A stretch of DNA of 64,000 nucleotides from Chitinophagales bacterium. GTDB taxonomy: Bacteria; Bacteroidota; Bacteroidia; Chitinophagales; UBA10324. Below, in pieces: positions 16,297 through 25,335 of the stretch. Each line of letters starts with the position of its first letter. The stretch's first letter is position 1. A model generated the notes under the pieces. That model ran no database searches. It saw nothing but the letters and a program-made list of their open reading frames with translations, and was not told the origin of the DNA. Location of the stretch: contig JAIBAY010000002.1 of NCBI GenBank assembly GCA_019694975.1, forward strand, positions 447,252-511,251, in the 5' to 3' direction. Both the position numbers and the translations under genes were made by a program.

Positions 16297-18828
16297 ATGA
16301 AACCACTGATGCTGTTGACTGCACTGTTGGTTTGGTGCACCACGAATGCACAACGCATACCCGTTTTGCCGCAGATTGATCTTCCGCACAATTACTACTA
16401 CCGTGAATTATATCTTCCACAACTAACCAGCGGTCCTTCATCGGTAACATGGTCACCGGATGGAACGTTGTTGGTATTTTCCATGAATGGAAGTCTTTGG
16501 CAACAACCGTTATATAGTGACACTGCTATTCAACTTACAGACGGTGATGGCTATGACTATCAACCCGACTTTTCACCCGATGGAAAGCAAATCATCTTTG
16601 TCCGTTACGATGGCAATTCGATAGAACTGCTCCTCTACGACCTTTCACAAAAAACAACTATCAGCTTAACCGCAAACAAAGCAGTGAACCTCGAGCCACG
16701 CTGGTCGCCCGATGGAAAAAAAATAGCATTTGTCTCTACCGCGGGAACCGGGCATTTTCTGTTATACACTGCTACGATTGAAAATAACAAGCTGATTGGG
16801 CTGACCTGCGTAACTCCGGACAGAAAAAGTTCTGTAAAACGATATTATTACAGTGCTTACGATCACGCTATCAATCCTGCATGGTCGAAGGATGGAAAGA
16901 AAATTTATTTCATTTCCAATCATGAAATTATTCATGGTACGGGTGACATGGCAGTAAAAAATATGTATACCGGTGATGCTCCTGCAACGATACTGCACGA
17001 AGAAACATCCTGGCGAATGAAGCCTGATGTTTCACCCGATGGTACGAGGATCGTTTACAGCAGCTATCTTGGCCGCAACTGGCATCAGCTATGGATGATT
17101 CCGGCTGATGGTGGTTATCCAATGCAGCTTACTTACGGAGCTTACGATAACTCTTCACCGCGATGGTCACCCGATGGCAAAACGATTGCCTTCATCTCCA
17201 ACCGCGATGGTAATACTGCGCTCTGGCTGCTTGATGTCTATGACGGCCATCAGCAATTGGTTGCTCAATCGCATCTGCAATACCTGCGGCCCCATGTACC
17301 ATTAATGATGAAAGTGCTGGATGAAAATGGCAATGAGGTTGCAGCGAGAATCAGCATCACCGACAGCCGGGGTAAATTTTATTCGCCACAGGATGCATGG
17401 ATACAAGCTGATGATGCAAGATTTCCTGCTGCACAAAAATTCGAATCACATTATTTCCATTATAAAGGATTGATTAAAGTAGCCGTTCCGGACGACCGGA
17501 CAAACATTACCGTGTCGCACGGTCCAAAATATGCAATAGAAAAATTGCAGTTACAAGGCGTTGCAGCGCTGCTTGATACTGTTGTCATCCGTTTGAAAAG
17601 ACTATCGCTTCCTGCCGGCACCGGCAACTGGTGGAGTGGTGATGTGCATGTGCACATGAACTATGGCGGCAATTATAGAAACACGCCGGAGCAGCTGGTG
17701 AAGCAGGCAGCAGCGGAAGACCTTCAGGTTGTATACAACCTGGTGGTAAACAAAGAGCAGCGTATTCCGGATATTGATTACTTCTCCACCACCGCCGATA
17801 AAGCTTCTGATGATAATGTATTGTTGCTGCATGGCCAGGAATTTCATACAAGTTATTGGGGTCATCTTGGTTTGCTTCATCTCAATGACCACCTCATCCT
17901 GCCCGATTATGCCGGCTATCCGCATACAGGTGTTGCCAGCCTATTCCCCGACAACACTTTTATAGCAAACCGCGCAAAGCAACAACATGCATTGACCGGC
18001 TATGTGCACCCTTTCGAACAATCAGAAATTTTTCCTGATCAGTCTCCGGCACTCACAAATGAACTACCGGTTGATGCCGCACTGGGAAATGTAGATTACT
18101 ATGAACTGCTTGGCTTCTCCGATCATAAAGCATCGGAAACGGTTTGGTATAAATTACTGAATTGCGGTATCCGTATACCTGCAGCAGCCGGCACAGATGC
18201 AATGGCCAATTACGCAAGTTTAAGAGGACCTGTTGGATTGAACCGCGTGTATGTGCAGGCATCCGGACCAATCGAACAGGATACGTTTGAACAGAAATTG
18301 CGCGATGGCAAAAGTTTCGTTACCAATGGCCCGCTCCTATACTTTTCTGCAGCAAACAAATTGCCGGGTGACAGCCTGATAGTATACACCGGAAGCAGCT
18401 TACTCTCCTACCGGGGATTTTTCCGCAGTGCTGTTCCGGTTGATATAGTGGAAGTGGTATGGAACGGTGAAGTGGTGGCAAGCTATCCGCTCACCGGATC
18501 AAAAACCAAACTTGACTTAAACGGCACGCTGAAAGTAAACGGGCCCGGCTGGTTACTGCTGCGGGCAGGCAGTGCAACGGCGCACCCCGATTTGTCTGAC
18601 ATCTATCCTTATGCCAGCACCAATCCCATTTATGTTACCGTACCCGGAATACAACTGCGCTCAAAATCATCCGGAGAATATTTTTTGAAATGGCTCGATC
18701 AACTGGCAAATTCAACTGTGCTGCATGATGCCTATCGCAATGAGGAAGAACGGCAGACGGTACTCCGTCATATCAGCGATGCACGCAAGTACTATACATA
18801 CTGCGTGGAGCATTCCACCATTCGTTAA
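16297..18828 (+). CDS. Secreted TolB-like propeller fused to CehA/McbA-type PHP metallohydrolase
   Basis: 843 residues from the ATG at 16297, which starts the signal peptide (MKPLMLLTALLVWCTTNAQ). Residues ~45-320 hold about six PD40/TolB-like blades, each with an SPDG-type motif: VTWSPDGTLLVFS, FSPDGKQIIFV, RWSPDGKKIAFVS, WSKDGKKIYFIS, VSPDGTRIVYSS and RWSPDGKTIAFIS. From ~445 on the protein turns into a PHP-like metallohydrolase: GDVHVHMNYGGNYRNTPEQL, LLLHGQEFHTSYWGHLGLLH, GYVHPFEQSE and AAAGTDAMANYASLRGPVG supply the His/Asp/Glu metal ligands of the CehA/McbA family. Those relatives hydrolyse carbamates or processed peptides; here the substrate is unknown. It follows the M20 gene by 116 bases. 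Confidence 0.85.
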   Translation: MKPLMLLTALLVWCTTNAQRIPVLPQIDLPHNYYYRELYLPQLTSGPSSVTWSPDGTLLVFSMNGSLWQQPLYSDTAIQLTDGDGYDYQPDFSPDGKQIIFVRYDGNSIELLLYDLSQKTTISLTANKAVNLEPRWSPDGKKIAFVSTAGTGHFLLYTATIENNKLIGLTCVTPDRKSSVKRYYYSAYDHAINPAWSKDGKKIYFISNHEIIHGTGDMAVKNMYTGDAPATILHEETSWRMKPDVSPDGTRIVYSSYLGRNWHQLWMIPADGGYPMQLTYGAYDNSSPRWSPDGKTIAFISNRDGNTALWLLDVYDGHQQLVAQSHLQYLRPHVPLMMKVLDENGNEVAARISITDSRGKFYSPQDAWIQADDARFPAAQKFESHYFHYKGLIKVAVPDDRTNITVSHGPKYAIEKLQLQGVAALLDTVVIRLKRLSLPAGTGNWWSGDVHVHMNYGGNYRNTPEQLVKQAAAEDLQVVYNLVVNKEQRIPDIDYFSTTADKASDDNVLLLHGQEFHTSYWGHLGLLHLNDHLILPDYAGYPHTGVASLFPDNTFIANRAKQQHALTGYVHPFEQSEIFPDQSPALTNELPVDAALGNVDYYELLGFSDHKASETVWYKLLNCGIRIPAAAGTDAMANYASLRGPVGLNRVYVQASGPIEQDTFEQKLRDGKSFVTNGPLLYFSAANKLPGDSLIVYTGSSLLSYRGFFRSAVPVDIVEVVWNGEVVASYPLTGSKTKLDLNGTLKVNGPGWLLLRAGSATAHPDLSDIYPYASTNPIYVTVPGIQLRSKSSGEYFLKWLDQLANSTVLHDAYRNEEERQTVLRHISDARKYYTYCVEHSTIR

Positions 18829-18956
18829 AGAAACCTAACCGGCAACGTAAGAAAACTGATATCAATCTTTGAGAGGATAGAGTTGATTGATGATTACGAA
18901 TAAGCCTGTCAGTGCACCGATGAATGAAGCAGCTGAAATTGATTTGGTACAAGAAA

Positions 18957-19076
18957 CTATCTCAAAAGATGCAATCGAAGCGATCATGCCGGATTTACTT
19001 CGGCAGCTGTCGATGAATGGAAGAGACCCTGATACCTATCAATCGCGACAGGATGACTCCAGGTATTTTGAGATCG
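18957..19076. repeat. 120-bp interspersed repeat, copy 2
   Basis: Same length and same orientation as the copy at 14481..14600. The left end CTATCTCAAAA is identical; the right end reads TTTTGAGATCG, one base off a perfect inverted repeat. The internal hairpin GCCGGATTTACTTCGGC is better conserved than in copy 1. It sits between the PHP metallohydrolase gene and the convergent efflux operon, so copies 1 and 2 flank the two hydrolase genes as direct repeats. Short open frames running through both copies are by-products of the shared sequence. Confidence 0.8.
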
Positions 19077-19128
19077 CGACTATTAATTTTATTGCCGGCT
19101 TTTATCAGCCATTGCAACTGAAACAATA

Positions 19129-20727
19129 CTACCACCCTCCGCCCAAACTCCGGTACAAACTAACAGTTGAATTCAATTTGCTTTGCAGCAGAAAAGATTC
19201 ATTCAATTCGGCGCTGAAGAGATTATCCTGCTGAATGATTACTTCGGTGTAGTCGGTGTATCCGAAATTATAGCGGGCTTCGGAAAGTATCAGTGCCTTT
19301 CTTGCTGCTTCTACCTGCCGGTGAACAATGTCGTATTGACGCGTGTAGCTTTCATAGTTTTTCAGCGAGTTATCTACATCTGAAAAGGCTTCCAGTATTG
19401 TTTCCTGGTATTGATAAGCTGACTGTTGCAGGCGGAACTCTTCGGCTTTCGTCGCATGCTTAAGCTTCCCGAAGTTAAACAAAGGGGCAAACAGCCCTGC
19501 ACCGCCGCCTGCCGCAAAACCACCTGAAGTTAAAAACGTGTTGAGCTCAGGGCTGGCAAAACCAAGCAATCCTGTAAGACTTATCACCGGCAACCGGTTC
19601 GCTTTGGCAACGCCTACCCTGTCGAACTGTGCCTGCATCTGCAGGCTGGCCGACCTGATATCCGGGCGGCGGTCGAGCAATTCAGCCGGTATGCCGGATG
19701 GAATGGTGGGAACAATGACCTGATCAACATTCGGCTTCCCGCGGATCACTGTTCCCGGATTCATACCCATCAGCACACGCAACGCATTTTCAATCTGCGT
19801 GATCTGCCTTTCGAATTCAGGTATTGCGCCTTCCGCAACATATTCCTGCTGCTCTGCTTGTAATTTATCAAGTTCTGAAACATATCCTGTATCAAAACGT
19901 GCCGTAATGATCATGGTATTTTCATGCCGTGAGATCAGTGTGCGTTTGGCGATGTCGAGCCTGTTGTCGAGGTCGCGCAGAATAAAATAATTACTGGCAA
20001 CTTCCGCAATGAGGCTCACCTGCAAAGCATTCCTGTTTTCTATTTCTGCCAGGAAATCGCTTTGTGCGGCGCGCTTTGCATGGCGCAGCTTTCCCCAGAT
20101 ATCAATTTCCCAGCTGAGTGTACCGAATGCGGATAATGAACCACCATCGAGTTGTCCGAGTTTTTGTGCATCCGTTCCAGCTGTTCCATAGGCTGCTCCT
20201 GCAGAAAGCCCAATGGCAGGATACAGATTTGCTTTTACCACACCGGCTATTTCTCTTGCTTCCTCCACGCGCGCCGCTGCAGTGAGTAAATTTCGGTTAC
20301 TGTCAAGGGTTGTCTTGATGAAACGCGCCAACACGGTGTCCTGGTATAGTGCCACCCACGTCAGATTGGTAATGGAATCAGCTGATACCTGGTTAGGATA
20401 GATAGAATCCGTGGCAACCTGCGGCTGCGTAAATTTCCCACCCACCACACAACCGCTGAATAATGAGCCGCAGCAAACTATCAAGAGCAGGTAACTGCTC
20501 CGGTTGACTACAACCTGGCTTGTGTTTTTGTTCCGCGAAAAATTTACCGCAGTTAATAGTTTATGTATTGCAGTAGTTGGCAGCTGTTTTTGCTGCATGC
20601 CTGATGCACGATCACTGCGTTGTTTAATGGAATGTATTATGTTCATGCTTTGCAGCAACCATTTTACCCATTGACCAATTTGCCTGTTTTCCGCTACAGG
20701 TTTATAAGACTGACCTTGCTTTCTCAT
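19129..20727 (-). CDS. RND efflux outer-membrane channel lipoprotein (NodT/OprM family)
   Basis: 532 residues as read from the ATG at 20725-20727, which overlaps the RND pump stop as ATGA and suggests translational coupling. The lipobox LLIVCCGSLFSGC puts the lipidated Cys at residue 93, so a 70-residue leader precedes the signal; an ATG at 20598 would shorten it to ~49 residues. The mature part has the two OEP repeats of TolC-like channels, with WVALYQDTVLARFIKTTLDS, LNTFLTSGGFAAGGGAGLFA and SEARYNFGYTDYTEVIIQQD. It forms the outer-membrane duct of the tripartite pump encoded upstream by the next two genes of the operon. Confidence 0.9.
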   Translation of the reverse strand: MRKQGQSYKPVAENRQIGQWVKWLLQSMNIIHSIKQRSDRASGMQQKQLPTTAIHKLLTAVNFSRNKNTSQVVVNRSSYLLLIVCCGSLFSGCVVGGKFTQPQVATDSIYPNQVSADSITNLTWVALYQDTVLARFIKTTLDSNRNLLTAAARVEEAREIAGVVKANLYPAIGLSAGAAYGTAGTDAQKLGQLDGGSLSAFGTLSWEIDIWGKLRHAKRAAQSDFLAEIENRNALQVSLIAEVASNYFILRDLDNRLDIAKRTLISRHENTMIITARFDTGYVSELDKLQAEQQEYVAEGAIPEFERQITQIENALRVLMGMNPGTVIRGKPNVDQVIVPTIPSGIPAELLDRRPDIRSASLQMQAQFDRVGVAKANRLPVISLTGLLGFASPELNTFLTSGGFAAGGGAGLFAPLFNFGKLKHATKAEEFRLQQSAYQYQETILEAFSDVDNSLKNYESYTRQYDIVHRQVEAARKALILSEARYNFGYTDYTEVIIQQDNLFSAELNESFLLQSKLNSTVSLYRSLGGGW

Positions 20728-23700
20728 TTCTCCTGCGCCTCCGACGCTGCCAGTTGCTTTTTCTTTTTGCCTTCTATCATCACGTAAAAAGAGGGAATCA
20801 GCATTACGCCGATAATCGTTGCCGCCAGCATACCGGCAAAGACCGCCATGCCCATCACTTTCCTGCCTTCAGCACCGGCACCGGAGGCGGTAAGCAATGG
20901 AATAACACCCAGTATAAAGGCAAACGAAGTCATGAGGATGGGCCGGAACCGGAGGCGTGCGCCATCAATGGCGGCCTTGATGGTTTCTTCTCCCGCATCA
21001 TACTTCATCTTCGCAAATTCCACTATCAGGATAGCATTCTTTGCGTTGAGGCCAATCAGCATCACCAGTCCGATCTGCGCGAAAATATTGTTTACGTAGC
21101 TCAGTGAAAAAATACCTGCAACAGCCAACCCGATGAAGGCACCCATCACCGCCCATGGTGTTCCGAGCAGAACACTGAATGGAAGTTTCCAGCTTTCATA
21201 TTGCGCTGCGAGGATCAGGAATACAAACATAAGCGCCATAAGAAACGCAGTGCCACCGCTTCCTGCCGCTGCTTCTTCCTGGAAAGACATATTGCTCCAC
21301 TGATATCCCATGTCGGCGGGCAATGTTTCCGCGGCTACTTCTTTCAGCGCCTGCAAAGCCTGCGATGAGCTGTAACCGGTTGCAGGAATGCCGTTTATTT
21401 CAGCGGCACGGTAAATATTAAAGTGATTGGTGTACTGCGGACCGCTCGTATCTCTAACCTGTGCCACTGTTCCAAGCGGCACCATGTCGCCATCCTTGTT
21501 ACGCGCATAAAACTGCTGCAAGTCATCCGGCCTCATCCTGTAACCTGCATCAGCCATCACGTAGGTTTTATATTGCCTTCCGAATTGATTGAAATTATTG
21601 ACGAATGAACCGCCCAGCAAAACGGAGATGGAACTGTTTACATTATCGAGATTCAACCCGAGCTTGTCAACTTTCTCCTTATCAACCACAATACTTTTCT
21701 GCGGAACGTTTGCACGGTATAGTGTGTAGACCTTTCCGATCTCAGGCCTTTTGCTCGCTGCAGCAATAAAGCGCTGCGCCTGTTCCGCAAGATATTGCGG
21801 CGAATTACCGCCACGGTCCTGTAACATCATGGTAAAACCCGCACCGTTTCCAAGTCCAATAATCGGCGGTGGTCCGATTGCAATCACGGTTGCTTCCGAA
21901 ATGCTTTTCATGGCAAGGCCATTGATTTCCTTTGCTATGTCATTTGCCGTCTTGCTTCGCTCTTCCCATGGTTTAAGTGTTATAAAAAACGTAGCCGCAT
22001 TAGGTGCGACTGTATTATTCAGCAGGTTGTTACCATTCACCGTGGTATACAAAGCTATTTCAGGAATCTTACTGAGGATGGCTTCAATCTTCCTGGTAAC
22101 GCCATCGGTTCGTTCGAGCGACGCCGCATCGGGCAATAAAGTGCTGATGATAAAATAACCCTGATCTTCTTCGGGCACAAACCCTGAAGGAATCTTCATA
22201 CCAAGCAACACCGCGACGGCAATGATTACACCGAGAATAGATGTTGAAACAATCAGTTTACGGGCAAAGAATCCGGCAACCTTCACATAGCCGTTCGTAA
22301 ACCTGTCGAACATGCGGTTGAATGCGGCAAAGAAACGCGCAAGCCAGCCTTTCGATTCTTTTTTAGGCTTTAGCAGTAAGGCAGCCAATGCGGGACTCAG
22401 GGTAAGCGCATTGAATGCTGAAAAGCAAACCGAGATGGCAATCGTTATAGCAAACTGCTGATAAAGCCTTCCTGTAATACCGCCGGTGAAAGCCACAGGA
22501 ACAAACACAGCCGAGAGAATGACGGCAATCGCCACCACAGGCCCTCCTACTTCCTTCATGGCTTTGCTGGTTGCTTCTTTCGGCGACAACCCGTGTTCAA
22601 TATTATGCATTACAGCCTCTACCACTACGATGGCATCATCTACCACCAGACCAATTGCCAATACCAGCCCGAGCAATGAAAGAACATTGACGGAAAATCC
22701 GAGCAATGGAAACACCATAAATGTTCCGATAAGTGATACCGGAACGGTCAGCAACGGAATAAGTGTCGCCCTCCAATCCTGCAGGAATATGAATACCACG
22801 AGGATAACAAGGAATACAGCTTCCAGCAGCGTATGGAGAATCTCATCAATACCGGCGGTTACCGCTAACGTGGTATCCAGCGACAAGTCTTTCTTCATGT
22901 CGGGGGGAAAGCGTTGTTCCAATTCATCCATTTTTGCCTTCACTGCATCGGCCACCGCAAGTGCATTCGATCCTGGAATCTGGTAAATGGCAATGGTAGA
23001 GGCCGCTGAACCGTTGATACGGCTGGTCATGGTATAGTTTTCAGTGCCAAGGTCAATACGAGCCACGTCGCTCATACGAACCAGTGCCCCGTTGGCATTT
23101 GACTTCAGGATAATATCACTGAATTGCTGCTCGCTGATGAGGCGTGACTGCAACAAGGCCGTATAGGTGTTCTGCGTTCCGGGAACAGCAGGCTCACCGC
23201 CAAAACTTCCGCCGGGTTTGATTACATTTTGTTGTTTGAGCGCGCTGATCACATCCTGTACAGTCAGATCATATTGCGATAACCGGTCGGGCTTCACCCA
23301 CACCCGCATGGCATATTCCGAACCTCCGAATACAAACACATCACCGACACCATTGATACGTTTCAATTCATCCACCACATTGATGAAACCGTAATTGTTC
23401 AGAAACTTTGAATCGTAGGTATTGTTGGGCGACGACAGCGAAACAAGCATCAGCGGAAACGTGAGTGATTTTTTCGTGGTAACACCAAGTGCTGTAACTT
23501 CCGGAGGAAGAAATGGTGATGCCTGCGACACACGGTTCTGCGTAAGCATGTTGGCATTATCGAGATTGGTGCCCACATCGAAAGACACTTCCAGCCGCAT
23601 GGTTCCGTCATTCGCATTTACCGAACGCATGTAGAGCATTTTCTCTACGCCGTTTACCTGCTGTTCAATAGGTGTGGCCACCGTTTGTTCCATGTTGACG

Positions 23701-23861
23701 GAATTTGCGCCGGTATAAGAGGCATTAATCTGCACCATCGGCGGTGTTATTTCCGGATACTGGGAAATGGGAATACCTCTTAAAACAATCAGCCCGAGAA
23801 TAACCATCAGGATGGCAATCACCATGGCGAAGATGGGTCGGCGTATGAAGAATTCAGACAT
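20724..23861 (-). CDS. RND efflux pump inner-membrane transporter (HAE1/AcrB family)
   Basis: 1045 residues, the usual size of AcrB/MexB homologues, starting MSEFFIRRPIFAMVIAILMV. Motifs of the proton-driven RND multidrug family are visible: GIPISQYPEITPPMVQ, TPIEQQVNGVEKMLYM, the TM4 relay motif LGLVLAIGLVVDDAIVVVEA with paired Asp, and SKAMKEVGGPVVAIAVILSA; the C-terminal half repeats the fold (LLGTPWAVMGAFIGLAVAGI, LVMLIGLNAKNAILIVEFAK, IDGARLRFRPILMTSFAF). Hydrophobic or amphiphilic drug export is the expected role; actual substrates unknown. It is flanked by adaptor (27 bases upstream) and channel (overlapping by 4 bases downstream). Confidence 0.95.
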   Translation of the reverse strand: MSEFFIRRPIFAMVIAILMVILGLIVLRGIPISQYPEITPPMVQINASYTGANSVNMEQTVATPIEQQVNGVEKMLYMRSVNANDGTMRLEVSFDVGTNLDNANMLTQNRVSQASPFLPPEVTALGVTTKKSLTFPLMLVSLSSPNNTYDSKFLNNYGFINVVDELKRINGVGDVFVFGGSEYAMRVWVKPDRLSQYDLTVQDVISALKQQNVIKPGGSFGGEPAVPGTQNTYTALLQSRLISEQQFSDIILKSNANGALVRMSDVARIDLGTENYTMTSRINGSAASTIAIYQIPGSNALAVADAVKAKMDELEQRFPPDMKKDLSLDTTLAVTAGIDEILHTLLEAVFLVILVVFIFLQDWRATLIPLLTVPVSLIGTFMVFPLLGFSVNVLSLLGLVLAIGLVVDDAIVVVEAVMHNIEHGLSPKEATSKAMKEVGGPVVAIAVILSAVFVPVAFTGGITGRLYQQFAITIAISVCFSAFNALTLSPALAALLLKPKKESKGWLARFFAAFNRMFDRFTNGYVKVAGFFARKLIVSTSILGVIIAVAVLLGMKIPSGFVPEEDQGYFIISTLLPDAASLERTDGVTRKIEAILSKIPEIALYTTVNGNNLLNNTVAPNAATFFITLKPWEERSKTANDIAKEINGLAMKSISEATVIAIGPPPIIGLGNGAGFTMMLQDRGGNSPQYLAEQAQRFIAAASKRPEIGKVYTLYRANVPQKSIVVDKEKVDKLGLNLDNVNSSISVLLGGSFVNNFNQFGRQYKTYVMADAGYRMRPDDLQQFYARNKDGDMVPLGTVAQVRDTSGPQYTNHFNIYRAAEINGIPATGYSSSQALQALKEVAAETLPADMGYQWSNMSFQEEAAAGSGGTAFLMALMFVFLILAAQYESWKLPFSVLLGTPWAVMGAFIGLAVAGIFSLSYVNNIFAQIGLVMLIGLNAKNAILIVEFAKMKYDAGEETIKAAIDGARLRFRPILMTSFAFILGVIPLLTASGAGAEGRKVMGMAVFAGMLAATIIGVMLIPSFYVMIEGKKKKQLAASEAQEK

Positions 23862-23888
23862 GTATAGAGCAGGAGGTTAACATGAAAA

Positions 23889-25031
23889 TTAATTACCGAC
23901 AGAAGTGGAATCATAAGCATAAGCATTCATAACAGGCTTGATTTCCATATCCGGTTTAATGATTGCATTGCCGATTACCGCCACTTTATCTCCGGCTTTA
24001 ATACCGTTGGAAATAACCCAATTGCTGCCGACACGCTGACCGACGGTTACCGGTTTTGGCTTAATCCTGTTACTGTCATTGACGAGGTAAGCCATATAGA
24101 TACTCTGCATCTGATTGATGGCTTGTTGCGGAAGAAGCACTGCGTTTTGTAATTCACCGGCCTTGATTCTTACCTTAACATACTGGCCGGGTTTCAGGAG
24201 ATGGGTCTTATTTTCGACCAAAGCCTGCACAAGGAGTGAGCCGGTAGCGGGATCCACCTCCCGGTTGGCGAAATCAAGTTTGCCTCTTTCAGAAAACAAA
24301 GAGCCGTCACTCAGAATAAACTGTACGTCGAGATTGCGCAGCTGCTCAACCGTCAGCGTTTCCTTGAATTTAAGATAATCGTTTTCAGAAATGGAAAATC
24401 GCACACGCATCGCACCAACAGCCGATATGGTATTGATGGAGGATTGACCAAGCGACTTGTTGACATAATCTCCAACCTGTACTTTGGATACTCCGATAAA
24501 TCCAGTAATGGGAGCAATAATCCTGGAATAACTCAGCTGCGTATTAGCATTGTTTAACCCTGCTTTTGCGGCAAGGACGGACTGTTGCTGTGCTTCGTAG
24601 TTTGCCTGTGCAGCATCAAGCTCACGCTGACTTAATGCATTCATTTCCACCAGCGGCCTCACGCGGTCGAGGTCAGCTTTTGCTTTAACCAACATTACTT
24701 CTGCTGCAGCAACCTGTGCCTGCGCTGCCTGAACCTGATCACGCAACTGATCATCCTGAATTATATAGAGTGTCTGTCCCTTGTTAACCAGGCTTCCTTC
24801 CTTAAAATTGATTGACTCTATCCATCCTTCCACGCGGGGTTTCAGCTCAACATCAGATTGGCCATAGGTCTGACCTACGTATTCAGAAAAAAGCGGCACT
24901 GTTTGCTGACCTGCAAGCACCACATTTACTTCAGGCACTATTTCTTTTTTTTCTTCTTTCTTTGAACATGAAAAGAGCGTACTGCTGCACAGCACGGCGA
25001 TAATAAAATAATCAGCTTTGAATAATCTCAT
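23889..25031 (-). CDS. RND efflux periplasmic adaptor (AcrA/MexA family)
   Basis: 380 residues, first gene of the efflux operon. The lipoprotein signal ends at Cys22 (LCSSTLFSCSKKEEKK). The domain order is that of membrane fusion proteins: a barrel-sandwich/lipoyl part split by a coiled-coil hairpin (RDQVQAAQAQVAAAEVMLVK to NYEAQQQSVLAAKAGL), APITGFIGVSKVQVGDYVNK, a beta-barrel and a C-terminal membrane-proximal domain (VGQRVGSNWVISNGIKAGDK). It bridges the inner-membrane pump and the channel. No local TetR, MarR or AraC regulator is adjacent; the 304-base upstream region holds the likely promoter but no clear TAnnTTTG box. Confidence 0.93.
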   Translation of the reverse strand: MRLFKADYFIIAVLCSSTLFSCSKKEEKKEIVPEVNVVLAGQQTVPLFSEYVGQTYGQSDVELKPRVEGWIESINFKEGSLVNKGQTLYIIQDDQLRDQVQAAQAQVAAAEVMLVKAKADLDRVRPLVEMNALSQRELDAAQANYEAQQQSVLAAKAGLNNANTQLSYSRIIAPITGFIGVSKVQVGDYVNKSLGQSSINTISAVGAMRVRFSISENDYLKFKETLTVEQLRNLDVQFILSDGSLFSERGKLDFANREVDPATGSLLVQALVENKTHLLKPGQYVKVRIKAGELQNAVLLPQQAINQMQSIYMAYLVNDSNRIKPKPVTVGQRVGSNWVISNGIKAGDKVAVIGNAIIKPDMEIKPVMNAYAYDSTSVGN

Positions 25032-25335
25032 AGGCTTAATGCGCTTTAATAAGCGTGAAAATTAGCAAAAGTCTGATGACTTCCGCATTCAGTTCTTGTC
25101 GTTTTGTAAAATCATGAACCCGTATGCTTTTTCAGGATGCCCTGTCAACCTTTGAATAAGAAGCGGCCGCTCAACAACAGATTCCATTTACAGGTGTCAA
25201 AATTAGCCAATGCCCGCTTATCTATAAACGCCCCTGTAAAATAAACTGGCCGGCCGCTGAATTGCTTGTGCCATCATTGATCACGATAGCTGCAGCAGAT
25301 GAGCAGTACTTGTAACATGAATGCGAGTAATTGAT
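25032..25335. other. Intergenic region upstream of the efflux operon
   Basis: No gene is visible. A small hairpin, CGCTT-N4-AAGCG, lies near 25041 just before the adaptor start, and an interrupted inverted repeat TTTACAGG ... CCTGTAAA lies at about 25187-25240. Either could be an operator for the pump operon, but this is not supported beyond symmetry. Confidence 0.4.

Noticed and set aside
18887-19234. Frame of 115 codons through repeat copy 2 into the efflux channel gene
   Set aside because: Most of it is repeat sequence, and its end runs antisense into the coding region of the outer-membrane channel.
22486-22986. 166-codon frame opposite the RND pump gene
   Set aside because: Antisense to conserved coding sequence, Thr/Ser-rich low-complexity product without homologous character.
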